This document shows positions 10,755 to 21,686 of a stretch of 25,000 nt of DNA, piece after piece (the stretch's first letter is position 1; each line of letters starts with the position of its first letter). The notes under the pieces were generated by a model. It was not told where the DNA came from and made no database searches. It saw nothing but the letters and a program-made list of their open reading frames with translations. Position numbers and translations under genes: made by a program. The DNA is from Salpingoeca rosetta (taxonomy: Eukaryota > Opisthokonta > Choanoflagellata > Craspedida > Salpingoecidae), in NCBI RefSeq assembly GCF_000188695.1, contig NW_004754930.1:1043275-1068274 (forward strand), read 5' to 3'.

Positions 10755-11420
10755 CCACCTTACCGTAATCAGTGTGCTTGGGGTATCATGTCACTACTGG
10801 TGCCATGGTGCTGGGGTGTCTTGCTGCGCCGCTGTTTCTGCAAGCTTGCTGTAGTGTTGATGTCGCTCTGGCCCCTGTACATATGCTGCTGTACTCTCGT
10901 TTTCATGCACACGCGTTCACCAAGCAGTACACTTCGCGCGCGGCTTCCTTCTTCGCTTGTACTGATTTGCATTGTTGCATTGGTGTGGGCTATCAACGTA
11001 TCAATGGCAGAAACGAGGAATTGTCACGGCACGAGCAACCAGCAACCCACGAATGAATGATGAAAACACATTATTCGTGGAAGCGCAACAGCCATGGGTG
11101 CAGTAGTGATGAGGAGGAACAACGGAGTAACAACGGCTGAGCAAGGAAGGGGCTGTGGTGGTGGCGTGGTGCTGCGTGATGATTGACACACGGTGTGTGC
11201 ACACAAGCGGACCAACAGCGCAAGCAGGACACAAAACAGAGGCAGTACGCACGCACACACACCACAACAACAACAACGACGCGTACGTTGGCGCGTTGCT
11301 GTGGGCAGGCGTTGTTTGACAATTTGGTTGAATGTGTGTTTGTGTGTGTGTTTGTGTATGTGTGAGTGGAGTGAAAGAGAGCAAGTGGATGGATGAATGG
11401 CCTGTGGCGCACCACAAGTC
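10755..11420. other. Convergent intergenic region, XRCC4 / acyloxyacyl hydrolase
   Basis: These 666 bp hold the 3' UTRs of two convergent genes. I found no convincing exon: the open frames here (for example 10772-11056) are Cys/His-rich, lack splice logic and resemble nothing. No AATAAA signal was seen on either strand. A short TG tract lies at about 11334-11364. Confidence 0.6.
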
Positions 11421-14052
11421 TCAGTAGCCGCCCTGGTCGCCGAAGATGCGGGCAATATCGGCGTTATGCGGGTTGACCTTTGGCACAACGTGTGGGTGCT
11501 CCTGCATCAGGTACTTCCAGAACTGCTCTGTGATGAGCGGCTGGGCGTTCTGGCTCGGGTGGAAGCCGTCCACGGGCTCAATCAGCTGCCACGCCTTCCC
11601 GCCGCGCGCCTCCCACTCCTTCAGGGCGGCCATGATCGGGTTGGGGAAGTAGTGCACGTCAAAGTTGTTGAACGTGTTGTCTTGCGTAATGTTCTTCAGC
11701 ACGTTGCTGAGGAGGGCGGCGTGGGCGGAGGTGAGGTTGCGCAATGTCTCGTTGGAGTTCATCCACCCGCGGCAGGGCGAGATGGAGAGGCAGTTGAGAA
11801 AGTCGTACACCTGGCCCGTGGTGACGTCATGGTGGAGGGAGCCAATAGGGTGGATGCGCTTGGCCATGGTGTCGTACAGGATGCGCCCGTCTGCCAGCCC
11901 CATCATGAACACGTGGCTCCCGTTCGGAAGCTTCGTGTCCTGTCGATGCACGGGCGCGCACATGTGTACATGCAAGACAGTGTGTGAGTGTAGGAGTGTG
12001 TGATGTGAGTGTGTGTAGAAGTGTGGTGGGAGAGAGATTGAGCACAGGTGTGCGTGCATGTGCTTGCGTGTGGATATGGGGAAGTCTGGAAAGGAGCACA
12101 TCATCATCCATCCACGAAACACAGCGATGGTGGCGCGCACCAAGTAGCGGAGCGTGTCCAGGGCGTTGTCGTGCATTTCCTTGGGCGTGGTCATGTGTGC
12201 AAGCGTGTCCGGGTGGCCGTTGCACACGTCGTTGCCAATGAGGGCGTACATCACCAGCGCCGGGTAGTCGCTCTTCTGCAGACGGCTCATCGACTGCACG
12301 ATGGAGCTGTTCATGGACCCGGCCCGCGCCCCGTTGACAGCAATGTTCTGGAAGTCGCGGTGCACGCAGCGGTTGCGCCGCCACATCACCTGGTACGTCG
12401 AGTTCTGCTTGCCCGTCACGTCGGGTGCCCACTGCGTCGTGTTCTCAAAGCCGGTTGTCGCCGACAGCATGGGCCAGTCAAACTCATTCTCCAGCGTGGG
12501 CAGGATGTTTGCGAATGTCGTGTTGTCCCAGTCCACCACGCTCAGGTACTGGTAGGGGATGTGAAAGTGCGCCGAGGCAGAGTCGCCCAGCACAATGGTG
12601 CCCATTGGGTTGGTGTCTGCGCAGTACAGCTCCTCGTATGTCTTTCCAGACTTGGGCTCGATGCCGTAGATGCCGTTGCAGTTGCTGTCGACCTCACGAT
12701 CGCCGTCAACGGGGCGCGCGCCAGGGTGCACCGCCGCGTTGGTGTCGCTGCAGTCCTTGCCGCGCCAGTCAGCGCCGCGCAGCGTGTGCCACGTGCTGAA
12801 GCCATCGCCGTCGTCGTCCTTGTACGGCGTGTGGTTGTCGAGGGCGACGATGAGGTCACAGATGGGCTTGAAGATCTTGAACTTGCAGAAGGCGGGCGGG
12901 TCGTCACGCGGGAGACCGCGAAGGCCCACCGTCTTGCGCACGCGGGCAACAGCGTTGTCCACGCCTTCCTTGGGTGGCGGGAACAGCTGGCAGGGGCCCG
13001 TGCACACGTTGATCGCTTTGCACACCACATCGGGCGTCTCGTGATTGTCAATGTACTCAATGATGTCTGTAAGTCAGTGGGTGAGGAGCAGCGTAGAGAG
13101 GTGAAGGGGGGCAAGTTGGTGAGGCGCAGGCTGGTGGCATGCAGCAGGTCATCAAAAGCTCAACCATAGCACGACAACACCAACTAACAACGGCCAACAA
13201 CCAACAGACAACAACAAACGACAACAACAACCAACAGACAACAACAAACGACAACAACAACCAACAGACAACAACAAACAACACCAACTCAAGTAGCACA
13301 GCGCAAATGCAAAGCTTCCACCGCCCATGCAGATCGAACAAGCAGTGGTGCGTGCGGGCTGGTGTTGACTCACAAGGGCCGACTTCGTCGATGAAGGTCT
13401 TGCATTCAGCGCGGATGCCCTTTGGGAGAAGGTTGCAGATCTGAGAGAGCGCCTCGCTGGCAGATGCGTTCTTGAGCTCAGCATACTGTTCAACCAAGGC
13501 AACAGAAAGGGTACACACAGCGCACTCCGTCCCGCCATTCACGCCTGCATTCGCACCAAATCAAAGGAGTGGCGTTGACATATCCATCATACACGACGAA
13601 ATGATCAGTGACTTTGATTAAAGGTGTGTGGCACGGAGGAACGAAGCACACAGCTTTCATCAATGTCCTCATTGAACAAACACATGAACACATGAACACA
13701 TGGACACATGAACACATGTCCACATGACCACATGTCCACATGACCACATGACCACATGACCACATGACCACATGACCACATGAACACATGGACACATGAA
13801 TGAGCACCCAAACATAAACAAACACGAAACAGCAACAAAGGTGACGGCATGACACTGGGATCAACAGCCGAGTGTAGCGATTTGGCGAACAGCCCAAACA
13901 GAAACAAAAAGCTCACCACCACGAAGGCGTGGGTCACGATCAGTGTCAGCATTTGCGGCGGCCTGAGCTGGTGCACACGCAGCCAGGAACAACACACCCA
14001 GCACGGCAGCAGCAGCAGCCACTGCCACGCCACGACAAACCACCACAGCCAT
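11421..14052 (-). CDS. AOAH: Acyloxyacyl hydrolase, saposin-B plus GDSL lipase (4 exons, 583 aa)
   Basis: AOAH removes the secondary (acyloxyacyl) fatty acids of bacterial lipid A, detoxifying LPS; in animals it is lysosomal or secreted. Exons are 14052-13917, 13544-13374, 13066-12141 and 11939-11421, with matching phases. Exon 1 encodes a signal peptide (MAVVV...LFLAACAPAQA). Exon 2 and the start of exon 3 form the saposin-B domain with its Cys pattern (ECAVC, SQICNLLP, AECKTF, VVCKAINVC, FKPICDL). A calcium-binding-like stretch DDDGDGFSTWHTLRGADW follows. The GDSL lipase has nucleophile Ser265 in VLGDSASAHFHIP, then GNDVC, and Asp535/His538 in EPVDGFHP. The C-terminus FGDQGGY and the length (human 575 aa) also match. 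Several N-glycosylation sequons are present. It starts 91 bp from AspRS, divergently. Confidence 0.95.
13197..13285. repeat. 30-bp tandem repeat in AOAH intron 2
   Basis: About three copies of a 30-bp unit rich in CAACAA with a CAACAGAC landmark. In sense orientation it is a T/G-rich minisatellite in the middle of the intron (13373-13067). Confidence 0.85.
13682..13803. repeat. 8-bp tandem repeat (CATGACCA family) in AOAH intron 1
   Basis: About fifteen copies of an 8-bp unit CATGACCA with variants CATGAACA, CATGGACA and CATGTCCA. Each unit holds the palindrome CATG. It lies inside the intron between the signal-peptide exon and the saposin exon. Confidence 0.9.
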
Positions 14053-14143
14053 CTTTGTTTTGGAGGAGGAGGTGCTTGTGGAAAAATGGTGATTATTGTA
14101 CCTGATTTTCGGCGTCCGGTGGACGAGCGGGAAGCGAGAAGCG
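14053..14143. promoter_or_regulatory. 91-bp divergent promoter, AOAH / mitochondrial AspRS
   Basis: Only 91 bp separate the two start codons, so both 5' UTRs and any core promoter must share this space, unless transcripts overlap. It contains a GGA-rich run near AOAH, TTTTCGGCG at about 14106 and GCGGGAAG at 14127-14134 (E2F-core-like, weak). No TATA box is apparent. Confidence 0.55.
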
Positions 14144-17100
14144 ATGATGTGTGCGCATTGGCTGCACCGAGCAGTAGGTCGTGTGGGCCTGCGTGCTGGT
14201 GGTGTGGGTGCCGTGGCTGGACGGGGTTGCAGGTGTGCGTCGATAGCAGTAGGAGTAGTGCCAGGAAGAGAAAGAGCAGGAAGAAGGATTGCAGGGTATG
14301 GAACGCTGGCGTGTTGGACTCGCAACAATGCACGTGGTCTGTGCGTGCAGCAGTCGAAACTGCACACGGCAGCCACTGACACGGCAGCAGAACACCCGGC
14401 CCCGGGGGCCACTGGAATGAGGACACACACCTGTGGCGACATGACTTTATCCCTGGCAGACACCAGCGTCTCACTCACAGGCTGGATGGCCTCAAAGCGG
14501 TGCGCTGCATGTGTGTATATGGGGGGATGTGTGTGCGAATGTGTGAGAACACGTGTGTGTGTGTGTGTGCGAATGTGAGTGAATGTATGTGTGTGTGTTT
14601 GTATGCGAATGTGAGTGAATGTGCGAATGTGTGAGAACACGTATGTGTGTGTGTGGTCAGTTTGTAACGATCCTCCTGCCGTGGGGTGGTTGAGTTGCTT
14701 GCTTGCAAGAGGTGTCATCTCCTGCTGCTGAGGGATGCTGAGGATGTTCACGACCCGTCCATCATGGTTGGTCTTCGTTGAGTTCACAGCATCATTGGAG
14801 ACGACCTTGTATTTGCTGTCCTGCGCGATCACTACGGAGCCGTGCAGTTGAAACTGACAGGCGAAGGTAACCCAAAGCTCCAACCGTGCTACGCACACGC
14901 GTTCACGTGTGTAAAGATGAAGGCGTGTGCGTGCGTACGTGTGTGCGTAACTGCGTGAACATGTGTGTGCGTGTGCATGTTTCACTTATACTGATGCGTT
15001 CTGACTTGGACTCGTTCGTCTTGGTTGTTTTCAGACGCAATTGATCGCGTCACCAACCTCCCGCTGGAGAGCACAATTCAAGTGCAAGGTAAGACACATC
15101 ATTTGTGTGCGTGCGTGTGCGTGTGTGTGTGTGTGTTCGTGCGTGCGTACGTACATGTGTGTACATGTATGTGAGTGTGAGTGTGTGTACATGTATGTGA
15201 GTGTGAGTGTGTGTACATGTATGTGAGTGTGAGTGTGTGTACATGTGTGTGTGCGTGTTCTGGGGTGTATCGCTCTGCTGTGTATCTTCTTGTGGACGCC
15301 CTCATTTGCACACCCATGCACTACTCGGTTTTGCTGACATACACACCTCTGTGTTGCTGTGTCCGATGATGCTCAAGGGCGCGTCACCGCGAGACCTGCA
15401 GACATGGTCAACCCAAAGATGGCCAGTGGCGATGTTGAGGTGCTGGTCAGCTCGCTCGCCGTCCTTGGGACCGCCACCAACCAGCCGTTTCAGATTGGCA
15501 CAGAGGGCTCCACGACACACAAACTGGTAGCATGGCGTGCATGTGTGTATGTCTATGTTTGTTTGTGTGTGTGTGTGCGTGTGTGTCAACGTATGGATAC
15601 ATGCTTGGTCATCTACTCGTATTCAAATGTGCATGTATGTGCATGTATGTGCGACTAGTTTGTATCGTTGCAATTCACAACCCACACCCCCTGCCTTTGA
15701 TAGCCAAAGGAGGATGTGCGACTGACACACCGCCCACTGGATCTACGCCGTCCTGCCCTCCACAATGCCATCGTCACCCGCGCCCGCGTCGCCTCCGCCA
15801 CGCGCCGCTTCCTCGAACACCACGGTTGGTCGTGTGCGTGTGTGTGTGTGTATGTGTCTGTGTCTGTGTCTGTGTGTGTGTGTGTGTGTGTGCGCGGTAC
15901 AGCTCCCCTCTTGTGAACCCTTTGTTGGTCAGAGCGTTTTATGCCACGCTTCCCATCCGTCCAGCCCGCAAACTCATTCACCCACATCAACCCCGCTCCC
16001 CCCCCAACACACACACATCGCGCACGTGTATCTGCTCCGGTTGCGACGCAAAGGGTTTCTTGACATTGAGACGCCAACGCTGTTCAAGCGGACGCCCGGT
16101 GGGGCTGCGGAGTTTCTTGTGCCGACGCAGAAGAAAGGCCTCTTCTATGCGCTGGTGCAGAGCCCACAGCAGTACAAGCAGATGCTCATGGTTGGCGGTT
16201 TCGACAGGTGTGTGTGTGTATGTGTGTGTATGTGTGTCGTTGTTTGCTCGCGGGAGGAGTTGGGAGAATGAGTGGGCCCTTTTGGTGCAGTAGCGTGCGA
16301 GGTAGCTGCTGCTGTCTCAAGTTGTCATGCGGTACAGTCACGGAGTGAACACACGCGGTTCTCTGAAACATCGCATCATCTGTCTTCGTGGCTCACTCCC
16401 AACAGGTACTACCAGTTTGCGCGCTGCTACCGCGACGAGGGAGGCCGTCTTGACCGCCAGCCAGAGTTTACCCAGGTCAGAGTCAGTGCCCATGCGATTG
16501 TGTGTGCTTGTATGTATGTATGTGTGTATGTGTGTGTGTGCGTGACGCACGGGCTTTGGTTGTGTGTTTGCGCACGATGGTGTTTGATGCATGTGATGCA
16601 CGAGTTTGCGCATGATGCACGTGCGTCCTTCTGACCCTTCATGACTTGTCGCGTCTTGTCTGTGTGCTGCTGGGCAGATTGATCTTGAAATGGCATTTGT
16701 GACGCAAGAAGACGTGCTGCAGCTGAGTGCGTGGCATCCACGTGTATGTGCGTGTGTGTGTGTGTGTGTATGTGCGTGTGCGTATCCATGTACGTGTGTC
16801 CTTGTTCGAATGTGTGTGTGTGTGTTTGTGCTTCTTGGCGACACCTGACACGACAGCGCTGCACCATGACGCGTCACAACGAACCACCATCAGCCGAGGC
16901 GCTTGTTGCTTCCATGTGGAAAGAGGGCTGTGGCGTCGACATTCCCACACCATTCACTCGCATGTCATTCCACGACGCGATGGCACAGGTCGGTTGTGTG
17001 GACTTCAGTGCAGAGTATTGTTGTGTTGTGGTGTGCAATTATAGTTGAGCCTGCTTCCGTGCATCTTGGCGTAACGTGTGGCGGTGTATCCATTCTGCAA

Positions 17101-17754
17101 CCCGCATCCAGGGATCCTTCCCCTCTTCCCCTTCACCTCTTCCCCTTCACCTCTTCTCCTGCACAAACCCTCCCCCTCAACTACAACAAACAGTATGGAA
17201 GCGACAAGCCGGACACGCGCTTCGACATGAAGATCACAGACGCCACCGACGTCTTCTCGCCGCATGCCGTGGTGAGTCAACCTTGGGGGTGGTGGTGGCA
17301 TGCGCTGTTTGTGTGCTGGCATTCACTTAACGCATCCGTTGCTTGTTGTCGTTGCTGCCACTGCTGCTGGCTGTCACTGCTGTTTGCAGCTGACACGTTG
17401 TCTGCTGTTGGTGCTTCCCGTTTGTTGTGTGCGCAGCGCGTGTGGGAGCAGGCAATGTCCCATGGAGGAGCGATTCGCGGCTTCAAGGCCGACAAGGCTG
17501 CGGTGCGTCACGCTGCTACACACCACCCTCGCATGCTGGTGGTGATTTGCGTGTTGTTCTCGGCTCGTTTGTGCTTACGTTTCTTCTTCTGTTTTCATTC
17601 TTCTGGCTCGTCCTTCTTCCTCTGTCGTGCCTTGTGGTGTTGTTACAGGCATTGTTCACCCGCAAGAACATGAAGTCGCTTGAAGATTACGCCCGTGGCA
17701 TAGAGGGAGAGGTGGGGTCGCGCTCGCATGTTTGATTACACATGTACGTGTACA

Positions 17755-17827
<73 letters not shown>

Positions 17828-19399
17828 CGCACCGGTTGGCAGTGGCAGTGACAGTGTTGGTTACGCAAGTGAGCCGTCTTCCACCCATCCCTTCCATTTT
17901 CGATGCTCCACACCACGGCCATGGCGCGATGTGTGTGTGTGTGTGTGTGTGTGTGTGAGTAATTGTGATCGGGTGCGTAGTTCTCTGCTTCTCATGTGTG
18001 CATTGTTGCGTATCGCGCAGACGGTTGTGTTTGTGCACGTGGACGATGACGGTAGCGTGCGTTCTTCCATTTTCAAGGATATCGATGATGTTGACGTAAG
18101 CATGTGTATGTGGGTATCTGTGTGTGTGTGTGTGTGTGTCCGTGCTTGTGTGTCTGTTTCCATGTGTCGGTGTCTGTGCTCGTGTCTGTTTGTGTGTCTG
18201 TTGCGTCTGACGCGTTGGAAGACGTGTTTGCAGCAGCTGTGGCTTGCCTGTTGTGTTCACACTGCAAGCATCCTGCTCTCATTCTGTCGTCACGGCTTCG
18301 TGCCGATACAACAGGTCGCCTCCGTGAAGCGAGCGCTCGTTGATCGGTTTCAGGCAAAACCAGGCGACGCCATCCTCCTCTCCGCCGCACAGCAGTCCAA
18401 CCTGGTGTGTGCCTGTGTGTGTGTGTGTGTGTGTGTGTGTCTGTGTCGGTGTGTGTGTGTCTGTATGCGCATGTGTGTGAGTGAGGGAGTGCTTGTGTCA
18501 GTGTATGTGTGTGATGCACTCGGTACATTGCGATGACTGCCATCATCATGTCCGCTCTGTCTACAACATGCTCCATGTTTATACGTGTGTGTGTGTGCAG
18601 CTGCCATTTCTCGGCAAGTTGCGGACGAAGGCGGCGTCCATGCTCCAGGACGCGGGGCTGCAGCAGCTCGATCCAAAGTAAAGAAGGCGTTTTTCACGGT
18701 TTAAGTTGTTGCTGTTGCTGTTGTTGTTGCTGCTGCTGTGACTGCACGAGCCAGATCGCCGCTTGTCTCTTGCCACCACTGCCCGTTCTTGTGTGCTCAT
18801 AAGTGTTGCTGGCTGTCTCACGTACGTGTGATGCTATCATACCATGCGCCCTTCACAGGGACTTCCGGTTTCTGTGGGTGGTTGACTTCCCGCTCTTTGA
18901 GCCGCATGAACTGGAAAAAGGTGCGGACTCGTGCAACATCGACTCTGCTTGTTTTACTCTCGCTGACATCTCGGGCACCGACGTGTCCGTCACTCGGCCC
19001 CTCGTTCATAAGCACACACGCACACACGCCAGACACATGCCCACGCTACTTGCACTCACACCTAGCATGTCCCACAACTTCACCATCCTTCCTTTTGTCT
19101 GCTTCTTTCTCGCCTTCCTTCTCTTCCTCTTCCTCCTCTTCCTCCTCTTCCTCTTTTCTCACCAATTGCAGGCCGGCTGCAGGCGTGCCACCATCCCTTC
19201 ACTGCCCCGCACCCCGACGATGCCGACCTGGTCCGCGCTGGTGGCGGCGCCGCAACACGCGCGCGTGCGCAACACTTTGATGTTGTTGTGAATGGCGTTG
19301 AGCTTGGTGGTGGCTCCATCCGCGTCCATGACCCGGACCTGCAGCTCCATATTCTCAAGGACATCTTGCACGTGCGTGCACAACGGGCTGCATCATGAC

Positions 19400-19443
<44 letters not shown>

Positions 19444-20146
19444 GTATACCTGTGTGTGTATACCTGTGTGTGTGTATACCTGTGTGTGTATACCTGTGTG
19501 TGTATACCTGTGTGTGTATACCTGTGTGTGTGTGTATGCGTGTGTGTGTGTTTGCGTGTGTGTGTGTTTGCGTGTGCGTGCGCATATCTCTGTGTGTGTG
19601 CGTATACTTCAGCGACTAACACGTACGCGCACGTGCATATGCGCCGCCTGCGCTTCTTGGGTCGTACAGGAGGACCCTGCTGTGTTTGAGCAGCTGCTTG
19701 GTGCACTGCGCTATGGCGCACCTCCGCACGGCGGCATCGCGTTGGGGTTTGACCGTGCCATGCTGTGCATGCTTGCTCAGACTGGCGCCGTCAGCCTGCG
19801 TGACACAATGGCCTTCCCGAAATCGTTTGCCGGCAAGGAGCTGATGGTCAGTCGTGGTGATGATGCGCGTGTGTCTACGTGTGTTTGTTTGTTTGTTTGT
19901 TTGTTTGTTTGTTTGTTTGTTTGTTTGTTTGTTTGTTTGTTTGTTTGCTTGCTTGCTTGTTTGTTCGCTTGCTTGCTTGCTTGCTTGCTTGTTTGTTCGC
20001 TTGCTTGTGTTTCGGTGCACGCAAGGATTATCATCTCGCTCATCCACCCCTCTCACCTGTGTGTCGTGTAGTCTGGCAGCCCATCGGAAGTACCAAGGGA
20101 GGATTTACTCACGTATCATGTTCAAACCGTAGATTCGCCACCGTGA
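14144..20146 (+). CDS. DARS2: Aspartyl-tRNA synthetase, mitochondrial/bacterial type (19 exons, 695 aa)
   Basis: This class II synthetase charges tRNA-Asp, presumably in mitochondria. Exons are 14144-14499, 14790-14866, 15035-15088, 15378-15526, 15704-15824, 16054-16207, 16406-16475, 16678-16726, 16894-16988, 17194-17271, 17437-17502, 17649-17711, 18021-18095, 18315-18404, 18601-18677, 18859-18920, 19172-19371, 19670-19846 and 20072-20146; every phase agrees. Residues 1 to about 90 are Arg/Ala-rich with almost no acids, like a mitochondrial presequence (start [20 protein letters not shown]). The OB-fold anticodon domain follows ([21 protein letters not shown]). Then come motif 1 ([20 protein letters not shown]), the [10 protein letters not shown] loop, motif 2 ([20 protein letters not shown]), [13 protein letters not shown], an insertion (GAD-type) domain, HHPFTAPHP and motif 3 ([14 protein letters not shown]). 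The C-terminus (LLTYHV) matches DARS2. Human DARS2 is 645 aa. The cytosolic type lacks the large insertion, so it is excluded. Confidence 0.95.
15157..15245 (+). repeat. 26-bp tandem repeat in AspRS intron 3
   Basis: Three near-identical copies of a 26-bp TG-rich unit containing TACATGTATGTGAG, embedded in a longer TG-rich intron (15089-15377). Confidence 0.9.
17757..17824 (+). repeat. (TG)n tract in AspRS intron 12
   Basis: An uninterrupted TG run of more than 30 units starting about 45 bp after the donor (17712). A second, shorter run lies at 17932-17957 in the same intron. Confidence 0.92.
19403..19530 (+). repeat. (TG)n followed by a 14-bp TATACCTGTGTGTG minisatellite, AspRS intron 17
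   Basis: A TG run (about 19403-19445) passes into six copies of a roughly 14-bp unit with TATACCTGTGTG. Each unit contains the palindrome GTATAC. Confidence 0.9.
19882..20010 (+). repeat. (TTTG)n then (CTTG)n tetranucleotide tract, AspRS intron 18
   Basis: About sixteen TTTG units (about 19882-19946) are followed by CTTG units with a few TTCG breaks to about 20006. The rest of the intron up to the acceptor (20069-20071) is unique. Confidence 0.9.
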
Positions 20147-20271
20147 GTGTGTGTGTGTGTGTTCATGTGTGTGTTTGTATCTGTAATTGTGTTCGCAGTT
20201 CACATTAGACGTTTGAGCTCGATGAGTGCATGTGCCAAACAAGCACGGTCACAAGCAAGCAAGCACGGTAG
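20147..20271. other. Convergent 3' region, AspRS / SPO11
   Basis: The 125 bp between the two stop codons contain a TG tract and TTCGCAG at 20192-20198, a plausible splice acceptor. Both 3' ends must lie here or overlap. No AATAAA was seen. Confidence 0.55.
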
Positions 20272-21616
20272 CTAGTGTGAGTTCATTGGGATGGCTGCGT
20301 TTGTGTGCAACTTCCACGGGAGGTAGTGTTCGACAAGGAAGCGCGGCCGTTCTGGCGAGTTGAGGATTTCAATCTCAGCCTTGTGCTCCATCCTTTGCAA
20401 CAGGAGCAGCTCTTCTCGCATCTGTTGTGGGAGATGCTCCCGTTCACTCAGCGCCTGCACGTGTGGTGACAAGCAGCGAGGCGTTTGTTGTGAGCACGTG
20501 TGTGGTGTCGGCGTGGGTGTGCACGTTGCTTTGGTTGATGTGAAGTGTGTGTTGCAGAAGGTGGTACCGTGCGTGTTTCCGACCATGTCAGCACGTGTCA
20601 AATGGCACAGAGTTCTCTTCACCTCGAGAAGGCGGTATTCCCTGTCAGACATTCGGCTCTGCGGGTGGAGGGCGACGTTGAACCTGTGTGTTCGTGCGTG
20701 CGTGTGTGTGCGAGTGGTGTGTGTGTGTGTGTATGTGTGTGTGTATGTGTGCGAGTGGAACGTGTGTGTGTGTGAATGGACATGTGATGTGATGTGGGTG
20801 ATATGGCTTTTAAACCTTGTGGTCTGCTTGGTTGCTTGTGTGCAGCAAAGTACTGTGATTCATGATCAATGGTTGGTGTGCTGGTGCGTTTATCGTTTAT
20901 GCCAGCGAGTGTTTGCTTACTCTGTGAGGTCTGACGGAAAGACGCCAAGCCAGCGAATGTGCGGGACGGCCAATTCGTGGTTCTGGAATGCGAGGGACTG
21001 GCTTCCGTACGCATACGTGCAGAGTATCTGCGTCGTGGCCGTGCCAATGTGACGGAGGACGGGGCAGCATGAGAACACGGTGTGATATTTGGTTGCGTTA
21101 TCGGGTTCAACACATTGCCTCGCATGGCATGTGTATGTGTGTGTGTGATCGATCACACTGCGTTGGCTCGGCACACAGCACAAACGCCCGCTCTGGTTTG
21201 CGTGGAATACCTCGAGCCCGTGCGCATCGGCGTCGACCACGACATAGACAGGCACCTGCTCTGCCACCAGCCTCACAAAGTATCGGGTGTCCACCCCAGG
21301 GAAGCCTTTGCCCTGGTGTAAACACGCGCGCGCGGGTGTGTGTTCAGAGGAGAAGTGCGTGGGTATACAAGTGTGTACAGCGAGGCGTGGTGGTGTGGTG
21401 CGTGCGACTTCGGTCAAGGAACCGAGGTATTGCAAGCAACTTGTGGTCACATGGACATTGGCTCACCGTGATAAGGAGACAGTTGTGGGTCTCGGCGAAG
21501 TTGCAATCCACAAGTTGCTGCGGGTGTTGTCAAGACAGGCACGTGAGAAGACAAATGATGCGCAGCAACATGGTATGGTAATAACGAAACTTTCCCTCTG
21601 CATTCTGCCCTCCACA

Positions 21617-21686
<70 letters not shown>

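Noticed and set aside
10772..11060. Two overlapping plus-strand frames with hydrophobic and Cys-rich content
   Set aside because: No recognisable domain, no good splice or start context, and they lie in the 3' intergenic space between two convergent complete genes.
13197..13285. CRISPR-like direct repeats of 30 bp
   Set aside because: The copies are contiguous with no spacers, low-complexity CAA-rich, and inside a eukaryotic intron; a minisatellite.
14712..14772. Possible extra AspRS exon encoding [15 protein letters not shown]
   Set aside because: It mimics the LRD motif, but exon 2 at 14790 joins exon 1 in phase and already supplies that motif. Including both would duplicate it.
14461..14985. 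Minus-strand frame over AspRS exon 2 containing [20 protein letters not shown]
   Set aside because: It looks protein-like, but the plus strand gives [14 protein letters not shown] with matching phases to exons on both sides, a clear AspRS OB-fold segment.
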